DNA of 64,000 bases, taken from positions 124,001 through 188,000 of the forward strand of contig NZ_AP018264.1 of assembly GCF_002368435.1 (NCBI RefSeq), written 5' to 3'. Shown here in pieces: positions 8,943 through 16,791 of the stretch (within the stretch, counting starts at the first letter, position 1; every line of letters begins with the position of its first letter). A program made the translations under genes and the position numbers. This DNA comes from Kalymmatonema gypsitolerans NIES-4073. Its GTDB lineage: Bacteria; Cyanobacteriota; Cyanobacteriia; Cyanobacteriales; Nostocaceae. The notes below the pieces were generated by a model that saw only the letters and a program-made list of their open reading frames with translations, had not been told where the DNA came from and searched no databases.

Positions 8943-9578
8943 ATGGCAGAAAAACACCTGTTTCAATCAAAATTTCTGCACGAGTCCAATATGAAATACT
9001 GCGAAATCTTCAAAAACTTACCCAAAGAAGGCTTAGAACCCAGACAATTTCTACGCCACTGTTTCGGTATAGCAGAACTCAGCCCCCCAGAACTTCTCGA
9101 AGAAGAAACCGACTCGCAATACCGCAAAAAATGTATCACTGTACTATGTGCAGTCTTAGGTGTACAAAGACCAACAGTTCGCAAGTGGGGAAGTGATCTC
9201 AATTTTGATGGGATACCCAACTACTCCAAAGTTTCACTTGCTTACATTCATACCGCCGAAATCGTGCCAAAGCAGCTAAAGAGCATCTTGAGAGGAGAAT
9301 ACAACGCACCAGAAGTAGATGCTCAAACCTTTCTAGAAAGAATACTCCTTGAAGGGTTAACTGAACAGCAAATACTGCAAACTGTTTCCCACGCCAATTT
9401 TCGCGCAACTTGTGTCAAAACCCTCACGCAAGTATTACATATTGGCACCAAGTCAGTCCAAGATTGGGGTCAAGATATGTCGTTTCACAAAATGCCCAAA
9501 ATTCACAAGCACACCTTGGGCTATGCTTTGGCTGCTATCTCCAAATCATCAAAAGCTTGGGACAAACAAGCAGCCTGA
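8943..9578 (+). CDS. Protein of two tandem HTH-like repeats
   Basis: A 211-residue protein from ATG 8943; the frame also allows an upstream TTG at 8907, but that has no better ribosome binding site. Two copies of a domain of about 72 residues occur at residues 33-106 and 129-200. They share the pattern (F/Y)R-x-K/T-C-x-x-x-L-x-x-V-L, then V-x-x-W-G-x-D-x-x-F and a proline-containing turn. The W-G-x-D-x-x-F segment follows a stretch like a helix-turn-helix (TVRKWGSDL, SVQDWGQDM), so DNA or RNA binding is possible but unproven. It is divergent from the ribbon-helix-helix gene across the palindrome. Confidence 0.55.
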   Translation: MAEKHLFQSKFLHESNMKYCEIFKNLPKEGLEPRQFLRHCFGIAELSPPELLEEETDSQYRKKCITVLCAVLGVQRPTVRKWGSDLNFDGIPNYSKVSLAYIHTAEIVPKQLKSILRGEYNAPEVDAQTFLERILLEGLTEQQILQTVSHANFRATCVKTLTQVLHIGTKSVQDWGQDMSFHKMPKIHKHTLGYALAAISKSSKAWDKQAA

Positions 9579-9650
9579 ATTATTTGCAGTGAATTAAATA
9601 GGTAAGTGGTCTTTTAAGACCAACGAAATTAATGCAAAGAGAATTTTATC

Positions 9651-10766
9651 ATGCCAGGAACTATCACATCAATCTCTTATCTCCAAAAACATCAATTAGA
9701 TCCAAATCCAACCGCACATATCGAAACCAGCAGTCTGGAATATTTGCACGCCGCTTTCCTACTCTACGAATACAAAACCACCTACAGCAAGAAAGAATAC
9801 CGAACCTTGCTCGATACATACGGTTGGGATAAAGGAAGCTCTGAGGAAAAACGAGCGCTCAAAATAGCCGAAAACTTCCAAGAATTTTTAACTTGTCCTC
9901 AACACCTAGCCGCAATTCCAGTAACAATACTTCTCAGATTGTGTTCTCTTCAATACAAACCAATTATCAGTCACTTACAGGATTATCCAATTGGAGGATT
10001 GACCTGCAAACTAGTACTGGAGTTAATCGAAGAGAGGAAAGCCCTCCTTAAAACCCAAAAGCAGGAACAACAAAAGCAGATATCAATCTGGCGCAAAACT
10101 CCAAAAGGCGATCGCTACTGTCAGTTCCCTCCTCAGTGGGAAGAAGACCACCAAACAGGGATACTCACACAGGAATTAATTGATGGATATGGGCTACTTC
10201 CCCAAGAAATTCTCCGCGATGCGATCGCAGATTATCACGCCAAAATCAAATCCCAAGAAAAAGAGCAGCCCCAGGAAGAGACTGCTGAATCTGAAGTGGT
10301 TGTGGTTGGGTCGAGTATGCTTCTACAAGCGGAAACATCCTCAACAGAGAGAGAAAAAGCTCTAGAAGTTAACTCCAGACTAAAACAAAACGAACAAACT
10401 AGCACCAGTAACGCTACAGAACAACAGTCAGTTGGGGAAGAAGTGTTAATGCTGGCAGAAAAACTCAAATCAGCTACCAGTTATTATCAAATTAGAAGTG
10501 CTATATACAGGCATCTGGCTGTTAAAGATGAAGCTTGGAAGCAGCTTTCCCCAGAAGATCAGTTAAGAATTGAAAGATTGTTGCCCCAGGAAGTATTAGC
10601 TCTAACAACAGCCAGAGAAGCAGGTTTAATTATTGACTACTATGATTTAGAAACTGGCTGGCTTCAAGTATTTATTGCAGGTGAAGATAAGCCTGTAAGC
10701 ATTAGTAAATCAAATGTAATTAGTTGGGTACAAGAACAAGAAAGACTCAACTGCGTAACTACGTAA
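9651..10766 (+). CDS. Hypothetical plasmid-type protein
   Basis: A 371-residue soluble protein that I do not recognise. The N-terminal half is helical; residues about 215-270 are a low-complexity Glu/Ser/Thr-rich linker; the C-terminus contains IIDYYDLETGWLQVFIAGE, which looks like a small beta domain. The linker suggests two independently folded parts. The gene follows the tandem-repeat protein by 72 bp in the same direction. A short inverted repeat (GGTCTT/AAGACC) at 9608-9621 lies in the gap and could be a weak terminator or operator. Confidence 0.55.
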   Translation: MPGTITSISYLQKHQLDPNPTAHIETSSLEYLHAAFLLYEYKTTYSKKEYRTLLDTYGWDKGSSEEKRALKIAENFQEFLTCPQHLAAIPVTILLRLCSLQYKPIISHLQDYPIGGLTCKLVLELIEERKALLKTQKQEQQKQISIWRKTPKGDRYCQFPPQWEEDHQTGILTQELIDGYGLLPQEILRDAIADYHAKIKSQEKEQPQEETAESEVVVVGSSMLLQAETSSTEREKALEVNSRLKQNEQTSTSNATEQQSVGEEVLMLAEKLKSATSYYQIRSAIYRHLAVKDEAWKQLSPEDQLRIERLLPQEVLALTTAREAGLIIDYYDLETGWLQVFIAGEDKPVSISKSNVISWVQEQERLNCVTT

Positions 10767-10820
10767 ACCACCACAATCAGCTAACGCCTCAGTCTTAAAA
10801 ATCATCCCAAAAAAGCATAT

Positions 10821-11153
10821 ATGGAATTGTCAGGAAAAATTCCCTCAATTCCTTGCTGCTACATGATTGAGCTATCTCGTCCGCTGGGAAATGAGAAACA
10901 TCAAGCTCGTTATTACTTAGGTTCATGCGCGAACCTCAAGAAAAGATTTCAGCAGCATCTACAAGGGTCTGGAGCAGCATTTACTCGTGCTGCGATAGAA
11001 CGCGGCATCGAATTCAAAATTGTTTACGTATGGAAGACCTCAAGTAAACAAGAAGCTCGTCAGCTTGAAATTCAACTTAAGCGATATAAAAACCATGCAC
11101 AATTATTAAGGAGAGTGCAAAATGCCAAAACGAATTCGACAAAAACTAGGTAA
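10821..11153 (+). CDS. GIY-YIG domain endonuclease
   Basis: A 110-residue single-domain protein. CYMIELS at about residues 13-19 and YYLGSCANLKKRFQQH at about 32-47 match the two halves of the GIY-YIG motif with the conserved arginine, and a glutamate occurs in the helix with EARQLEIQLKRY (about 85-96). Proteins of this family cut or nick DNA with a metal ion. The small size resembles the stand-alone UvrC-like/YhbQ type, common on plasmids. It is in the same direction as the preceding gene, 54 bp away. Confidence 0.75.
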   Translation: MELSGKIPSIPCCYMIELSRPLGNEKHQARYYLGSCANLKKRFQQHLQGSGAAFTRAAIERGIEFKIVYVWKTSSKQEARQLEIQLKRYKNHAQLLRRVQNAKTNSTKTR

Positions 11154-11427
11154 ATACCATTTGAGACGTAAGTTAAGTGGAAAAGTTCTGCTATCAAAGG
11201 TTACAAGCTTTAGTTGCTATCAACAGAACCATCAAGAAAAAACCTGTACAACTGCAAGGAAATTCATCCGCAATAACAATATTCAACCACCATGCGTTAT
11301 CACAGTACTTAAAATATCGGGTAGTGAAGAAAAATTTTTCTTATCAAACAATGGACTGTTTAGCTATAAATATGCGATTGAAAATCACAACCTATTCTCA
11401 CTGGAAATAGCAGACATCGCTAGTTAA
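11122..11427 (+). CDS. Small basic hypothetical protein overlapping the GIY-YIG gene
   Basis: A 101-residue, lysine/arginine-rich N-terminus (PKRIRQKLGKYHLRRK) suggests nucleic acid binding. It begins inside the GIY-YIG gene (32 bp overlap, other frame) and has a strong AAGGAGAG ribosome binding site just upstream of its ATG, which argues that it is really translated and coupled to the nuclease. The family is unknown. Confidence 0.45.
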   Translation: MPKRIRQKLGKYHLRRKLSGKVLLSKVTSFSCYQQNHQEKTCTTARKFIRNNNIQPPCVITVLKISGSEEKFFLSNNGLFSYKYAIENHNLFSLEIADIAS

Positions 11428-11483
11428 ATCAAAAAATAAATTCTTTAATAGCTGGTCAACTCCAGCAGGCTAAAAATGAACTA

Positions 11484-11648
11484 GTGAGTGACCTCAAACA
11501 GTCAGAAATTTTAGAGATGGTTGCCGATAATATCATCTTGCCTTACTGGTACGAGTATTACAAACCGGACAAAGAAAACCAAGCAATTCTAGAATCTATC
11601 CCATTAATTAAGATTTGTGGTAAAAAGCTTCAGCTTATCGAGAACTAG
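11484..11648 (+). CDS. Possible small gene or remnant (54 aa)
   Basis: A GTG-initiated frame gives a plausible peptide with segments EMVADNIILPYWYEYYKPD and IPLIKICGKKLQL. The frame stays open upstream back to 11423 without a start codon, so it may be the tail of a decayed gene. There is no clear ribosome binding site. Weakly supported. Confidence 0.25.
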   Translation: MSDLKQSEILEMVADNIILPYWYEYYKPDKENQAILESIPLIKICGKKLQLIEN

Positions 11649-12067
11649 AAACGAAAGATTAAGCTTTTCTAGCACATTTTACTATAAGAAGTAGGCATTT
11701 TTAGAATAGTGGGATAAGTTGCAAGACTCATCATTGCTGAATCTCGGCACAACAACAGTGTTTGTTAACAAGTAATATGGAATTATCCGTAATTTGGGGA
11801 TAATTATTCGGTCGCGGAGTCAGAGCCTGTGGAAAAATCAACCCAATCAAGCCAGGCAGAAGTTCAAGAATTGTTACAAGAGTTACACGAAATGTTTTGT
11901 ACGCTAAAATTCCGCCGTCTAAATTCACAAATCCAACATACAGTGAAGCGTTATTGGTCGAATGCAATCACCTTTCTCAAAGAATCACTCCGAACGAGTA
12001 AGAAAATTTAATCTCCGGAGGCTGTATTTGTCGCGGCTTGTAAAGGAGGTAGAAAGCCGGAGGTGGC
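11649..12067. other. Mostly non-coding gap upstream of the Dpd-like block
   Basis: About 420 bp. A GTG frame of 60 residues (11829-12011, helical, no ribosome binding site) is possible but not convincing. The right end carries two strong Shine-Dalgarno-like runs, AAGGAGGT near 12043 and GGAGGT near 12058, which serve the QueD-like frame at 12068. Any promoter of the dpdA operon should lie in this gap. Confidence 0.4.
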
Positions 12068-12283
12068 GTGGCACAAGTGAATTATGATGTAAGCGCTTGG
12101 TTCAGATGGGGACGCAAGCAAAGGATTGCAATAACTTACCTGCCTCCTAAGTACGAAACGACAGCGGAGATGATTGCCAAATACATTTATGACGTAACCA
12201 AGAAGCAAGTACCATCTGATTTGCAGCTAAAGGTTGCAGTGTCAGAAACTCCTAATTTTTGGGTAGAGTATGAAGATGACTAA
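12068..12283 (+). CDS. QueD/PTPS C-terminal-like small protein
   Basis: A 71-residue frame from GTG, with GGAGGT 4 nt upstream. The segment TTAEMIAKYIYD and the ending VSETPNFWVEYED closely follow the QueD (6-carboxy-tetrahydropterin synthase) C-terminus, where PTAENIA, ETP and AEY occur. The zinc-binding histidines and catalytic cysteine of QueD would lie in the absent N-terminal part, so this piece cannot be an active enzyme alone. It overlaps the dpdA start by 14 bp, implying translational coupling. QueD makes a preQ0 precursor and is a usual companion gene of Dpd clusters. It may be a remnant or a small adapter protein. Confidence 0.55.
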   Translation: MAQVNYDVSAWFRWGRKQRIAITYLPPKYETTAEMIAKYIYDVTKKQVPSDLQLKVAVSETPNFWVEYEDD

Positions 12284-14420
12284 ATCTATTCCAACAAAAA
12301 CCTTGGTTTCAACTAGCACAATTTCACGCCTTCGCACACTAATTATTACTTCTTGTACTGGAAAAAAGCTTCATAACCCAACAAATCAGCTAACAATAGA
12401 GGATTTTAAAGACACAGAGAGATTAAGAGAACGCACACAATCACTTTCAGAATTCTCCTGTCCGTCTGGCCAGATGTACACAGGGCTGCAACATCTACGG
12501 CTAATGGAGGGGGTGGATATCCTGAGATCGCACTTTGGAAGAGAAGTGGTAGATGTAAAAATCATCTCAGCAGCTTATGGACTAATCCCTGAAGACAAAG
12601 TTATTGTCCCCTATTCCGTTACTTTCAACTCAATGAAAAGTGACGAAATTTCTTCATGGGCAAATTTTATCGGAATACATAAAGATTTCCAGGAAGCAGT
12701 TATTGGATATGATTTAGTATTTGTCTTATTAGGAGATAAATACATACGCGCTTTAAACTTACCAATTGAAACTCATCCCAAACAGACTTTTATTTTTTTA
12801 GCTTCTAATAAAAGTAGAAACCTTTTGGTTTTAGGAAATGCAAATTTTGAAGTATTAACGTTTTCTAATGCAGATGCATCACGATTTGGCTGTGCTTTAG
12901 TAGGATTAAAAGGACAATTAATTAAGTTAATTGCTACTGAAATTCGACAAAAACCTAACTTATTGTCAGAGCTATATAACAACCCCAAGACATTAGAGAA
13001 AGTTTTAAATAATCAGCCCCAACAATTAGAACTTCCTTTAGGGATTTCTGTAGCTACAGCAAAAAAATCAAATATTAAAAATAAAAAACCGAAAAGAGCG
13101 ATAGCGAACTTAGATGAATTTTTGAATTTACCAAGAGCAGTTAATACGCATTTGAGAATGAAATATTTCATTCCTGAATGGGATGACAAGGTAGATATTG
13201 GATATAACTTTTTACTAGATGAATCTAGTCTAAATCGAAATGCATATAGAGATGATGTATATGCTCATGAAATATATTCACAGCCTAATTATGACGGAAT
13301 TCTGGTATCGAAAGTAGTTGTTGATAAGATAAAAAATAAAAGAGCAGATATAGAGAAATTAGGAGGTATCCGTAACTTTGTAAGATTCCCAGGTGAAATT
13401 ATGGGAGATTGCGGAGCTTTTGGATATATTAAGCAGGAAGTTCCTCCCTATAACACTGTAGAAATTCTAGATTATTATGAAAAATTACAGTTTAATTATG
13501 GAGTAAGTATTGACCATTTAATTGTAGGGCCATTTGCCGAGCCTGGAGTTAGAGAGAAGCGCTACGATCTGACTTTGCAAAATGCAGAGGAATTTATATC
13601 CAAACATCAAAAAATTGGATATACTTTTACTCCTATTGGTGTAGCTCAAGGTTGGAACCCAGAAACTTACGCTGATGCAGTAAAAAAACTGGTTGAAATG
13701 GGATATGACTATATTGCTATAGGGGGAGTTGCCAGAACACCAACTATAGAAATTTTAGAAATTTTGAAAGAAGTTTATCAACATTTAACACCGAACACCA
13801 GATTACATTTATTTGGCGTAGGGCGTATTGATGCTCTTCCTTATTTCCGCCATTTGGGAGTAACCAGTTTTGATTCAGCAAGTCCATTACGTAAAGCTTG
13901 GTTTGATGCAGTAGAAAACTATCATACTTTAAGTGGTAAAGCTTATGCTGCTGTGCGTATTCCTTTTGTAGATAAGCAGTCACCACGAATTAAGCATTTG
14001 CTATTAGAAGGTTATGAGCGTGAAACTCTTAGGCAGCTTGAGCAAGAAGCATTAAAAGCTATTCGGGAATACGATAAAGACAATATATCACTAGATGAAT
14101 CTCTTGAGAAATTACTAGCTTACGATGAGTTATTAGAATTACCTCGTGACGGTAAAGTAACCCCAACAGCGAAAGCTAGACGTTTAAGACAACACACTCA
14201 ATTATATAGAGAACTATTAGAAGTAAAACCTTGGCAGGAATGTGAGTGTAAAATCTGCAAAGACTATGGGGTAGAAACAGCTATTTTTCGTGGTAATGAC
14301 CGTAACCGCAGGCGTGGTTTTCACAATACTTATGTATTTTATCAGCGGTTTCAAGAATTTTTGAGTAATGAAAATCATCTTGAAAATTATAATGTTGATA
14401 CAACTGGAGAATCAATATAA
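12270..14420 (+). CDS. dpdA: DpdA-like DNA 7-deazaguanine transglycosylase (TGT family) with YaaA/DUF6884-like N-terminus
   Basis: A 716-residue fusion. Residues 21-160 resemble the YaaA/DUF6884 fold (LIITSCTGKK, GQMYTG, AAYGLIPEDKVIVPY). Residues about 290-690 are a tRNA-guanine transglycosylase barrel. DCGAFG at 380-385 replaces DSGGFQ and supplies the general Asp; GVAQG and YDYIAIGG line the pocket; FDSASPLRKAW supplies the nucleophile Asp535; and the zinc site is CxCxxC at 658-663 with His685. Known role: DpdA exchanges guanine in DNA for preQ0. The gene overlaps the QueD-like frame and is followed after 49 bp by a second TGT-fold gene. All key residues are present, so activity is likely. 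A tRNA-modifying TGT is less likely given the neighbours. Confidence 0.87.
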   Translation: MKMTKSIPTKTLVSTSTISRLRTLIITSCTGKKLHNPTNQLTIEDFKDTERLRERTQSLSEFSCPSGQMYTGLQHLRLMEGVDILRSHFGREVVDVKIISAAYGLIPEDKVIVPYSVTFNSMKSDEISSWANFIGIHKDFQEAVIGYDLVFVLLGDKYIRALNLPIETHPKQTFIFLASNKSRNLLVLGNANFEVLTFSNADASRFGCALVGLKGQLIKLIATEIRQKPNLLSELYNNPKTLEKVLNNQPQQLELPLGISVATAKKSNIKNKKPKRAIANLDEFLNLPRAVNTHLRMKYFIPEWDDKVDIGYNFLLDESSLNRNAYRDDVYAHEIYSQPNYDGILVSKVVVDKIKNKRADIEKLGGIRNFVRFPGEIMGDCGAFGYIKQEVPPYNTVEILDYYEKLQFNYGVSIDHLIVGPFAEPGVREKRYDLTLQNAEEFISKHQKIGYTFTPIGVAQGWNPETYADAVKKLVEMGYDYIAIGGVARTPTIEILEILKEVYQHLTPNTRLHLFGVGRIDALPYFRHLGVTSFDSASPLRKAWFDAVENYHTLSGKAYAAVRIPFVDKQSPRIKHLLLEGYERETLRQLEQEALKAIREYDKDNISLDESLEKLLAYDELLELPRDGKVTPTAKARRLRQHTQLYRELLEVKPWQECECKICKDYGVETAIFRGNDRNRRRGFHNTYVFYQRFQEFLSNENHLENYNVDTTGESI

Positions 14421-14469
14421 TATAGAGTGATGCTCAAATCAACTTTATGATTTTAAGATAAATACCAAT

Positions 14470-15309
14470 ATGAATTTAGAACATAATTTTCTCCCAGTTT
14501 TTTCAGTAGACTGGTTAGGTTTATTCAATAGAATAAAGAATTTAGAAGGAAATTATGGGATTCTCACACCGATTTCTTCCAATAAAAGTCTACTGACAAA
14601 TATTCGGAATTTGGGAAAACTTTTTTTTATAGATAGTGGCGTTTTTGCTAATCAAGATTGCCCCTGGTATTATGAAATGCATTCTGAGTATTTTGATGAC
14701 CGTTGGGTGCGTAAACGAAAATTGGCTTCTGAAGAGCATTTGCGACGTAAAGTTAGAGAGTATCTAGAACGGTGTGATCAATTTTCACCTGATTTTGTTT
14801 TTACACAAGATATTTTTGGAGAACCATTACTATCACTGTATTTAGCTAGACTAACCTGGCAAGAGTATTGGGAGAAGCCAAGAAACTATAGTTTGATTGG
14901 TGTTGTTCAAGTAGGGTATTCAATTTATAATTGGCAACAAAATTTAGTTCCTCAATTAAATTCTTTTCCTCCCCATTATTATTCACCCAAAAGTTTCTTA
15001 GCTTCTTTGATCAGTGCTTATCGTGATATTGGTTATGATTACATTGCTTTGGGAGGATTATTAAAAGTTGATAAAACTAGAACTACAGGCTTAAAATTTG
15101 GTTTGTCCACACAGGAATTAGATGAACTTCTGGCTTGGAGCCGACCGGAATTTGTTTTAGGGGGACTAGCGTTAACCCGTGCAGAAGTATTGAAAAAGCA
15201 CAATGTCTGGGCAGATTCTACTGGTTGGTTGTGGTGGAATGAGAAATATGACAATAAATTTCGCGATCGCAATGCCTTCCAAGAAGTTTTAGAATTAGCA
15301 GCCATTTAG
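14470..15309 (+). CDS. Short TGT-fold DpdA-family paralogue
   Basis: A 279-residue protein resembling the catalytic barrel of TGT/DpdA without zinc or accessory domains. It has DSGVF at 55-59 (the TGT DSGGF site), PDFVFTQDIF near 107, IGVVQVG near 143, YDYIALGGL near 189-197 and WADSTGWLW near 247-256, equivalent to the nucleophile Asp loop. Both catalytic aspartates are thus kept. It follows dpdA by 49 bp and its stop overlaps the convergent dpdB-like gene. It may be a DpdC-type partner that alters the inserted base, a second transglycosylase, or a base-sensing subunit; the sequence does not decide which. Confidence 0.72.
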   Translation: MNLEHNFLPVFSVDWLGLFNRIKNLEGNYGILTPISSNKSLLTNIRNLGKLFFIDSGVFANQDCPWYYEMHSEYFDDRWVRKRKLASEEHLRRKVREYLERCDQFSPDFVFTQDIFGEPLLSLYLARLTWQEYWEKPRNYSLIGVVQVGYSIYNWQQNLVPQLNSFPPHYYSPKSFLASLISAYRDIGYDYIALGGLLKVDKTRTTGLKFGLSTQELDELLAWSRPEFVLGGLALTRAEVLKKHNVWADSTGWLWWNEKYDNKFRDRNAFQEVLELAAI

Positions 15310-16403
15310 ATAACGCCACTTACGGGTGTAACACCTACAAATTCTCGTAAAAGTCGATGACAAGCACTGATAGTAGTTTTAGTATTTGAAATAATAGCTT
15401 CTCCCTGACTTCCAACTTGTGTAACACCTCGGTCTTGCCATAGTTGATTATTGCGTTTCCAGTCTATTTCTTGCAGTCTACTTAACCATTGGAGAAGCTT
15501 CTCTGCTGAAACACCCTCTTGGTATAAATCGTGAGCTAACATACCGAGTGCTTGAAAGATGGTAGCGCTCACGGCTAATGACTCCTGTCTTTGGGTAGCA
15601 CGTTCTTGTTTATTCATAATCCTCCAAGGATTGTTAGGAATAATGTTTGCGGTCGCCGCCCAGAATGTTGTTGCCCAATCAATTAGAGGTTCCAAATCAG
15701 TTTGAGATTTTAAATGAGGAAACATATGCTGAGTAGCAGTGACCAAGGTTGATAAAGTTAACAGCTTGGGATTGTGCTTACCCAAGCCGTTTTCCACTGT
15801 CTCCACATTGTCACGAAACTGAGGAACTCGGCAGATCAAGTCTTTGGCGATTAAAACCGTGGGCGATCGCTTGTCAAAAGCATGGGATAGCGACACACTT
15901 GGTCGTTGAACTAATAGGTTTTGGTCGCGGAAAGCTTGGCGTTCCTCTTCTAATGACAGTCCTGCATATATCAACACGCCAATTTCTAATTGTGAAAGGA
16001 TGATGGCATACTCCGACTCTTGCTCCTGGATATCTTGCAATGCTTGGCGAATGCCATAGCATCGATGCTGACCGTCTGTTAAGCGCAAACTAACCGAATG
16101 GTAAGGGAGGTAGATATTACCGTCTCTGTAAGTTGGCGACGGCTGAACATTAACGCAAATCGGTGGAAAAAATGTAGTTCCATCTTGGTAAGTCTCTAGG
16201 ATATATCGAGCGATCGCCTTGACTCGTGTCACGTTAAGTTTGCGTTGAGCAAAGTCCGGTAAATCTGGGATATTCGGTATATATAGATGACCGTCATTCA
16301 GCAATCGTGCAACATCTCCAAATGTGATACTGGCGACATAACTCATATGCTCGCACGCCTGACCGCGTTGTACAGGCACGCCTTTGATAACCAATTCAAA
16401 CAT
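15306..16403 (-). CDS. dpdB: DGQHR-domain protein, DndB/DpdB-like
   Basis: About 365 residues from ATG 16403 (AGGAAA upstream); the frame can extend to an ATG at 16454. It carries the signature LRLTDGQHRCYGIRQAL near residue 105-120, the hallmark of DndB/ParB-like DGQHR proteins, and an N-terminus (GVPVQRGQ...YVASITF) like DndB. In Dpd systems DpdB is the ATP-using partner needed together with DpdA for base insertion. Unusually it is on the opposite strand, convergent with a 4-bp stop overlap with the TGT paralogue. Its promoter lies in the duplicated segment near 16444. DndB as a repressor is the alternative. Confidence 0.8.
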   Translation of the reverse strand: MFELVIKGVPVQRGQACEHMSYVASITFGDVARLLNDGHLYIPNIPDLPDFAQRKLNVTRVKAIARYILETYQDGTTFFPPICVNVQPSPTYRDGNIYLPYHSVSLRLTDGQHRCYGIRQALQDIQEQESEYAIILSQLEIGVLIYAGLSLEEERQAFRDQNLLVQRPSVSLSHAFDKRSPTVLIAKDLICRVPQFRDNVETVENGLGKHNPKLLTLSTLVTATQHMFPHLKSQTDLEPLIDWATTFWAATANIIPNNPWRIMNKQERATQRQESLAVSATIFQALGMLAHDLYQEGVSAEKLLQWLSRLQEIDWKRNNQLWQDRGVTQVGSQGEAIISNTKTTISACHRLLREFVGVTPVSGVI

Positions 16404-16497
16404 TACTTTGCTTTTCCTGTAGGTTAACTGGATTTTTTCTAAGCTTGCATACAAGCATACATGGTAGCAGAAATTATGTCTGTGTATTTATGCTGGG

Positions 16498-16779
16498 GTG
16501 AGATATGTAGCTGCGGTAAAACCATTGCCTCACCAAGCACGGATTCCAGATGAAATTTATGCCCAGTTGTACACAATTAGACACTCATGTGAGCAAATGC
16601 TTGCTCCAAATCGAACTAGCGATGCCCCAAGTTTACAAGACATCGTAAACGTAGCACTGAAGCGACTGATTAGCGATTGGCAAGACGATGAAAAGCAAAA
16701 TTTGCTACGTAACGAACTTCTTGAACAACGCAGGGCTGCCCGTTCAAATATGGGTCGGAGAAAAAGTGAAGACAGCTAA
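16498..16779 (+). CDS. Small hypothetical protein, duplicated downstream as a pseudogene
   Basis: A 93-residue charged helical protein from a GTG start; no better in-frame start exists. Residues 50-93 (VNVALKRLISDWQDDEKQ, then an Arg/Glu-rich tail) could form a ribbon-helix-helix-like dimer, so a regulator is possible. It is divergent from dpdB and only 12 bp ahead of the UvrD-like gene. A decayed copy of this gene plus its upstream region lies at 20183-20490, just after the nuclease gene and before dpdJ. Confidence 0.6.
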   Translation: MRYVAAVKPLPHQARIPDEIYAQLYTIRHSCEQMLAPNRTSDAPSLQDIVNVALKRLISDWQDDEKQNLLRNELLEQRRAARSNMGRRKSEDS

Positions 16780-16791
16780 TAAGGGTGCAAA

